A stretch of DNA of 64,000 nt from Actinostola sp. cb2023. Lineage: Eukaryota > Cnidaria > Anthozoa > Actiniaria > Actinostolidae. The notes under the pieces are model-generated. The model had not been told where the DNA came from. It was given only the letters and a program-made list of their open reading frames with translations, and made no database searches. Of this stretch, positions 58,546-64,000 are shown in pieces (positions within the stretch are counted from its first letter, which is position 1; every line of letters starts with the position of its first letter). The position numbers and the translations under genes were made by a program. The stretch covers positions 1 through 64,000 of the forward strand of contig JAUJYZ010001498.1 of assembly GCA_033675265.1 (NCBI GenBank), given 5' to 3'.

Positions 58546-59320
58546 AACAAGACGCTCTTAGAATGCATACTTGATGGGCTGTAATCTACTGCGGCAAAAA
58601 AAACTACACAATCTAAAACTTGTAATGCACTATTTCCTTAGACTCGTAGTGGTTGCAATATGACGACTTCAACATCCAGTACAATAGGCCATTATTAATG
58701 CACTAACAGGTCATGTGACCCAACACTCTCCAATCGCAGCAGTGTCAAAAATGAACTCCAGAAATGAAAAGAGCAGCTCGATGTTAGAAAATTTTCAAAA
58801 TTTTATTAAGATTCTTATGGAAGAATGTGCTGGATGGCATCCAATGCATTTTCCATACGAAAATTTAAAGAAATCTTTTGATTTTATATTTCATGTCATT
58901 TCTTTTGTGTCAAATATCATGACCTGAAATTTCGCCTTCTTACTAATATCGAGCTGCTCTTTTCATTTCTGGAGTTCATTTTGACACTGTTGTTTGATTT
59001 AAGGGGGGTGGTTAGTGCATATGGCCTATTGTTTGTACAGTCACGGTTTTCTGTACATTTGGTCAAACATTGAGTACATTTTGTGATTACTGATTTAGTC
59101 AATGGTGCAATGATCTTCTGACAAGAGTCATGATGTGGACAGAGCCTTCGTTGATCCAGTACAGCGTAACTATTGAGCATGCACACACAATAGATAAACC
59201 TTCGGAGTTGGTTCGCTACATTACTCTGAAGTATTCCCGTTCCAAGTCTTGGATTTCTGACGGACAAAAAAAAACATTTTATAGCTCGGTGTCTGCCACA
59301 GGCAGCCCGCCCAGTAATAA
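58546..59320 (+). mobile_element. Hairpin-ended element family, copy 4 (diverged)
   Basis: The 5' end AACAAGACGCTCTTAGAATG then CATACTTGATGGGCTG. The 3' end is TAGCTCGGTGTCTGCCACAG then GCAGCCCGCCCAGTAATAA. The 5' hairpin is degraded, but GGGCTG at the 5' end still matches CAGCCC in the 3' hairpin. It contains an inserted TIR element at 58681-59033. Confidence 0.6.
58681..59033. mobile_element. TIR element nested in copy 4
   Basis: ACAATAGGCCATTATTAATG then CACTAAC is inverted at the right as GTTAGTGCATATGGCCTATT. A second inverted block, GTGTCAAAAATGAACTCCAG then AAATGAAAAGAGCAGCTCGA, at about 58742-58782 is inverted at 58949-58990. No coding capacity. Confidence 0.83.
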
Positions 59321-60274
59321 GAACTGTTTTGTAACTGTGTGTCGTGTAATGGATTTTTCATGGGTGTATTTCTAACTGTTGACTTATTTTGTCTTTTTTT
59401 TTTTGTTCCTTTAATCAATGCCACCACATTCATATCTAAACATGCATTAGTTAAATTGAATGAATGAATGATCATTGAACTGTATTTACACAATTAACTG
59501 AGTTTTACGACCACACTGTTTATTTTATTTTTATTTTATTTTATTATTTAATTTAATTTTTATTTATTTATTTAATTTTATTTATTATTTTATTAGTAAT
59601 AATCAGTACATCTTTACAATAAAAGTTTTTGTTATTTTTGTTACAATGTTTGTAATAATACAACAATGTTGTATATCATATAGTATAGTACATAGTAATA
59701 TATTTATGCCTTGTGTGGTTTGCCTCCATTAAACGGCAATGGTAGCAGACAACCGTGATGGCCATCTGCCAATATTACTTTAAATGAAGGCGCGTGTGAA
59801 TAAACATCGTTTGACATCGTTAAGTGATATTCATGTAACGATTACACTCTACCTGTATATGTTGTGGTTTGAAATTTTCCACTGGTTTAATTTTTTCTGA
59901 GGGTTGTTCTAAGGTTAGGTTTAGGGTTTTATGGTGGGTAAGTTATGTGTTTAGGTTAGTTGTAAAGGATTAAACTGAAAGGAAGTGAATTAAGAAACCA
60001 AAACAATGGACTAAAAAATTTAAACCAGTGGAAAATTTCAAACCACAACATATGTGTACGTTTACTTGGCAGATTGATCAGCAGATGAGCCGTATTCACA
60101 TTAGTGTTAAATTTAAAACCTCACTCATATCATTTCCCCCCTTTTATTTGTAGTTGTGTTCCATGGGTTAATCGTTGATGCAAAGCAGAGACTCTCAATG
60201 AAAGGCTTTTATCCTTTGAATGCTATACTCAAAGAAAATGCAATTATTATAACGTAATTCCAGGACACTCGACC
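59321..60274. other. 5' flank of the coiled-coil gene
   Basis: It holds a TTTA/TTTAT simple repeat (59519-59600) and a foldback element at about 59862-60055. A probable intron acceptor (GTAATTCCAG) ends at about 60263, 12 bp before the ATG, so the 5' UTR is likely spliced. Confidence 0.5.
59862..60055. mobile_element. Foldback element, TTGTGGTTTGAAATTTTCCA arms
   Basis: The left arm TTGTGGTTTGAAATTTTCCA then CTGGTTTAA is inverted at about 60018-60052 (TTTAAACCAGTGGAAAATTT then CAAACCACAACATA). Between them GGTTAGGTTTAGGGTTTTAT is GGTTAG-rich. No coding capacity. Confidence 0.85.
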
Positions 60275-62574
60275 ATGGCAGGTGTTACTGGTCAATTCGA
60301 TGACTGCGACGATACCCCTAGGGAAGTGGACCTATTAACAGAAGAACATATCGAAGACCTACTCGATGCCGTCGAGTGTTTACAAGGGAAAGTAGAACAG
60401 CTGCAAATAGAGTGCGAGAAACTGATCTACGAGAAGGGGAAGGTTGAGGATCAGTTGATTTTGCACGAAAAGGAATCTTTGGAAAAAGTGGGTCATCGTG
60501 AACGGGAAATGAGTGCATTGCGGAAGTTAAACATACAGCTGGTGGCGAAAGTAAAAACCGGCGAAGGTTTGTATTTCAAGCAAAATACCTGGCTGTTTAG
60601 ATATTTGGAAACTAGTGAGTACACTAGTATGGGCTGCGTCGATATATAATGATAAATACAATGGAAACTAGCGAGTACACTAGTATGGGCTGCGTCGGTG
60701 TATAATGATAAATACAATGGAAACTAGTGAGTACACTAGTATGGGCTGCGTCGATATATAATGATAAATACAATGGAAACTAGCGAGTACACTAGTATGG
60801 GCTGCGTCGGTGTATAATGATAAATACAATGGAAACTAGTGAGTACACTAGTATGGGCTGCGTCGGTGTATAACGAAAAATTCAATGGAAACTAGCGAGT
60901 ACACTAGTATGGGCTGCGTCGGTGTATAATGATCAATTCAATGGTTAAAGGAAATCTATAGCACCATAAAAAAGAGTACTTAACTGACGTTTCAAGTCCT
61001 TAGCCCTTTGTTGGAGCTCTTACTGTTATTGTTTGTATATTTAATAAATAACTACTGACATTATTAAAGTGTCATATATTTCTGTATTATTCTAGATTCT
61101 AAAGCAATACCAGCCTGGGCTAAAACCAGCCTTGATGCAGAGAAGGCCATGGATGAGAAAGTTGAGGCAGAACAACAAGTGAGTTTGAATGATTTGTTAT
61201 TAATACATGTATACAATGTGAGTGTGGGTAAAAGGGTCATTGAGTGGTTGACTGTATATTGATTGCATTAATTGGATTAATAAATAATTTCCTCAATTAA
61301 TAAATAAATATTATATTGACTGATTGATTGATTGATTGATCAGTTGGTTGTTTGATTGGTTGATTCATTCAATCATATTCATTCATTTTCATTCATTCAT
61401 TTTCATTCATTCATTCATTCATTCATTCATTCATTTTCATTCATTCATTTTCATTCATTCATTTCCATTCATTCATTTCCATTCATTCATTTTCATTCAT
61501 TCATTTCCATTCATTCATTTTCATTCATTCATTCATTTTCATTCATTCCTTTTCATTCATTCATTTCCATTCATTCATTTCCATTCATTCATTTTCATTC
61601 ATTCATTTCCATTCATTCATTTTCATTCATTCATTTTCATTCATTTATTTTCATTCATTCATTCATTCATTTGTTATATTATGAAGCCTATATTTACAAT
61701 ATTCTTGCTCTTCAGGTCAAATCTTTGCAAATCCTTGTTAGAGAAAAAGACAAACAAATCTCAAACTTGGAATGGCAGATCATGGATGCTGAAGCAACAG
61801 TGACGTCAATCCAAGCAGAGCGAGATCGGCTTGCGGTAGAACTAGATTGCATGCTTGCACGAGAAGAAGAGAATTTAGAATCATACCAAGATTCCTCTGA
61901 TGAACGAGTTGTCTTCTCAGACGATGAATTCGACAACCCAAAGTTGACACAATCGTGCAAGAAAAACCCCCGCAGACATCTAAGTGATCTTACTCGGCGG
62001 GAAGATTCCCAAATCGATGACTTTACAGAATTTGTCCGCCAAGGAAAGCAGGTGATAACGTTGTCGGACAATGATGTTGCATCTGCTACGAATGCCGAGT
62101 TCCTAGGTGGTCTGAAAAGGACAACGAACTTTAGTAACATAAATGACATGGATGGATTTGTGGACTTCCACCAGGATGAGGGAGTCGGCGGCGACTCTTG
62201 CTCCATTGATTTATGTTCGTCGTTTCCTTCATCCAAAATGAAGTCACTAACCTCCTCGTGTTGGCACAGTTTTGGAAGCGATTCCGATGGTGGAATATCC
62301 TCCATCAAAAACACTAATTCAGCAGCCTGGGTGCTTTCTGATGTTCCTAGTGCCACGGCACCAAATCACAAGGACACTAATGAAGAGGGGTGTTTTGACG
62401 ATGCTGGGGACTGGACCTTGGATGTTGAACCAGCCCCTTTGGGGACTCTTGTTGGGTGCAAGAATGAGTCCTGTAGAAGTTCATCATCTGCGTATTTTAG
62501 TGATAATTCCACTAACGACACTGGACAAGATCCATGGATATTTACTCCTGATAGTATTATCGATGTTTCTACAG
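60275..62574 (+). CDS. Coiled-coil protein of unknown family, 3' end not found
   Basis: Three exons, 60275-60566, 61096-61178 and 61716-62574, have GT-AG borders and matching phases. They encode 411 codons and then an open donor (ACAG before GTAGAG). No stop is reached, so the gene continues past the window or into unseen exons. Residues about 20-190 are acidic, heptad-like coiled coil (LTEEHIEDLLDAVECLQGKV; LQILVREKDKQISNLEWQI; ERDRLAVELDCML), interrupted by IPAWAKTSLDAEKAMDEKV. The rest is Ser/Asp-rich and probably disordered, with short conserved-looking pieces such as DDFTEFVRQGKQVITLSD, FVDFHQDEGV and DPWIFTPDSIIDV. The first ATG of the frame was taken as start. I do not recognise the family; a scaffold or cytoskeleton-linked role would be a guess. 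The strongly non-repetitive, codon-like sequence makes it a real gene. Confidence 0.8.
60605..60945. repeat. 56-bp tandem repeat with alternating variants, about 6 copies
   Basis: The unit GGAAACTAGYGAGTACACTA then GTATGGGCTGCGTCG plus TATAATGATAAATACAAT repeats. Copies alternate ACTAGTGAG and ACTAGCGAG, and mostly alternate GATATA and GGTGTA, so the true unit is a 112-bp dimer. It lies 38 bp after exon 1 of the coiled-coil gene. Confidence 0.93.
61317..61668. repeat. ATTC/GATT repeat before exon 3 of the coiled-coil gene
   Basis: A TGATTGATTGATT start is followed by TTTCATTCATTCATTTCCAT-type units, period about 14 bp. The long Phe/His/Ile/Ser frame running through it into the exon is fortuitous, since a good acceptor (GCTCTTCAG) precedes 61716. 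Confidence 0.92.
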
Positions 62575-62587
62575 GTAGAGTGTTTGT

Positions 62588-62745
62588 TAGAGTCATTGTT
62601 GTATGAGTGGGAAGCGTAATTATGACGGTTCATGCTGTGATATCCAAGCATTCTGATTGGTTGAGTAATGATTTTGCACGCCATGATCAGTTGAATACAA
62701 TGTCTCCGATTCAGTTTCCCACTTATACGAAAACGACTCTATTAG
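62588..62745. mobile_element. Short TIR element related to 42151-42889
   Basis: TAGAGTCATTGTTGTATGAG then TGGGAAGCG on the left is inverted at the right as TTTCCCACTTATACGAAAAC then GACTCTA. The inner CATTCTGATTGGTTGAGTAA is shared with the 42151 element. It starts 14 bp downstream of the exon 3 donor. Confidence 0.82.
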
Positions 62746-62949
62746 AACCCTTCAGGAAATTCAATAGTGCAATTTTTTGTCAATGGAGATTTTTTTTGAA
62801 TTGGCACAAAGATTGTTTTTGAGTACTAGAGAGTGAAAACCACTATAAAAAGTGGGGGTCACAAATTTGTTTTGATGCTATGAAGTACGATATAGCAGGC
62901 CAACTAAGCCTCTTTATAATTATGTTCTGTTTACCAATACTCTTGATTC

Positions 62950-63235
62950 CAATCATGATTATGATGGTGTTGCATTGGTAAACATTAGTAGTGGTAGTGA
63001 AAATAATAGTGATAGTAATAGTGATAGTGATGATGATGATAGTGATGATGGTAATGATCATGATTATGATGGTGTTGCATTGGTAAACATTAGTAACTTG
63101 GTAGTGAAAATAATAGTGATAGTAATAGTGATAGTGATGATGATGATAGTGATGATGGAAATGATCATGATTATGATGGTGTTGCATTGGTAAACATTAG
63201 TAGTGGTAGTGAAAATAAAAATGTGAGTGTTGTGG
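62950..63235. repeat. Tandem repeat of about 120 bp, 2-3 copies
   Basis: ATGATTATGATGGTGTTGCA, TTGGTAAACATTAGTA, GTGAAAATAATAGTGATAGT and GATGATGATGATAGTGATGA recur with a period near 120 bp. Confidence 0.85.
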
Positions 63236-63344
63236 TGATTATGATTATTAACAACAACAACAACAATAATATTATTACCTAAAATTGTTTCTTTTTCACA
63301 AATACTATTTTTCAATTTAACTAAATTATTATTATTAGCAGTAA

Positions 63345-64000
63345 GTGATAGTGATAGTGATGATAGTGATGATCATGATGGTGGTCGTGATGATGATGGT
63401 GGATAATGATGATGATGATGGTGGATAATGATGATAGTGATGATGGTAATGATCATGATGGTGGTCGTGATGATGATGGTGATGATGATGGTGGATAATG
63501 ATGGTAGTGGTGGTGGAAATGGTGATGATGATGGTGGATAATGATGATGGTGGTAGTGGAAATGATGATGATGGTGGATAATGATGATAGTGGTGGTGGA
63601 AATGGTGATGATGATGGTGGATAATGATGGTAGTGGTGGTGGAAATGATGATGATGATGGTGGATAATGATGGTAGTGGTGGTGGAAATGATGATGGTGG
63701 ATAATGATGATGGTAGTGGTGGTGGAAATGGTGAAGATGATGGTGGATAATGATGGTAGTGGTGGTGGAAATGATGATGATGGTGGTGGATAATGATGGT
63801 AGTGGTGGTGGAAATGGTGAAGATGATGGTGGATAATGATGGTAGTGGTGGTGGAAATGATGATGATGATGGTGGATAATGGTAGTGGTGGTGGAAATGG
63901 TGAAGATGATGGTGGATAATGATGGTAGTGGTGGTGGAAATGATGATGATGATGGTGGATAATGATGGTAGTGGTGGTGGAAATGGTGAAGATGATGGTG
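63345..64000. repeat. GAT/GGT minisatellite at the right edge
   Basis: Repeats of GGTGGAAATGATGATGATG then GTGGATAATGATGGTAGT, period about 40-45 bp. They alternate between AATGATGATG and AATGGTGAAGATG forms, so a roughly 90-bp dimer can be seen from about 63700. The array runs off the window. Confidence 0.9.

Noticed and set aside
61356..61715. Repeat-encoded N-terminal extension of the coiled-coil exon 3 frame
   Set aside because: The frame passes through an ATTC repeat; a strong acceptor (GCTCTTCAG) at 61715 joins in phase with exon 2 instead.

Overview
The window is nuclear DNA from an animal, most likely a marine invertebrate. The genes have many small exons with GT-AG introns, the sequence is AT-rich, and it is crowded with satellites, minisatellites, SINE-like sequences and foldback/TIR elements. 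The taxon cannot be fixed from the sequence; a sponge or cnidarian would fit the gene structures and repeat style, but this is inference.

Layout. 1-16236 is one uninterrupted satellite array with a 77-bp unit (about 210 copies). 16237-25640 is gene-poor: GGT/GAT repeats, a TIR element, a frameshifted gene fragment that may be WDR17-like, two minisatellites (about 32 bp and 35 bp), and a decayed multi-stop coding region with a repeated peptide module. 25962-43354 holds two conserved genes in head-to-head orientation. EXOSC6 (MTR3, RNA exosome ring subunit) lies on the minus strand with 11 coding exons and a 272-residue model. ZDHHC6 (ER palmitoyltransferase) lies on the plus strand with 12 coding exons and a model of about 402 residues. 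About 200 bp separates their start codons, with YY1-like ATGGCGG/ATGGCGC sites. The ZDHHC6 introns carry a 33-bp minisatellite, a 2.6-kb GGAT/GAAT tract, a 64-bp perfect palindrome, and a tRNA-like insertion whose target duplication supplies the last splice acceptor. 44997-49912 (minus) is a three-exon gene for a secreted DOMON protein with a GPI-like tail. 60275 to beyond 62574 (plus) is a coiled-coil protein gene that I do not recognise; its 3' part is not seen.

Between the genes are many non-autonomous elements. The clearest are a 3.0-kb CACTA-type element (55150-58181, TSD TGA) with TATGAAA subterminal repeats, and a four-copy family (48288-49110, 50167-50832, 56563-57231, 58546-59320). 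In that family a 5' hairpin and a 3' hairpin covary with each other between copies. One copy is nested inside the CACTA element and contains a U6 snRNA-like segment.

Functionally, EXOSC6 (RNA decay), ZDHHC6 (protein lipidation at the ER) and the DOMON protein (cell surface or secreted) share no pathway that I can see. Only the EXOSC6/ZDHHC6 pair looks co-regulated, through its shared promoter. All exon models were made by eye from splice signals and reading-frame continuity, without transcripts.
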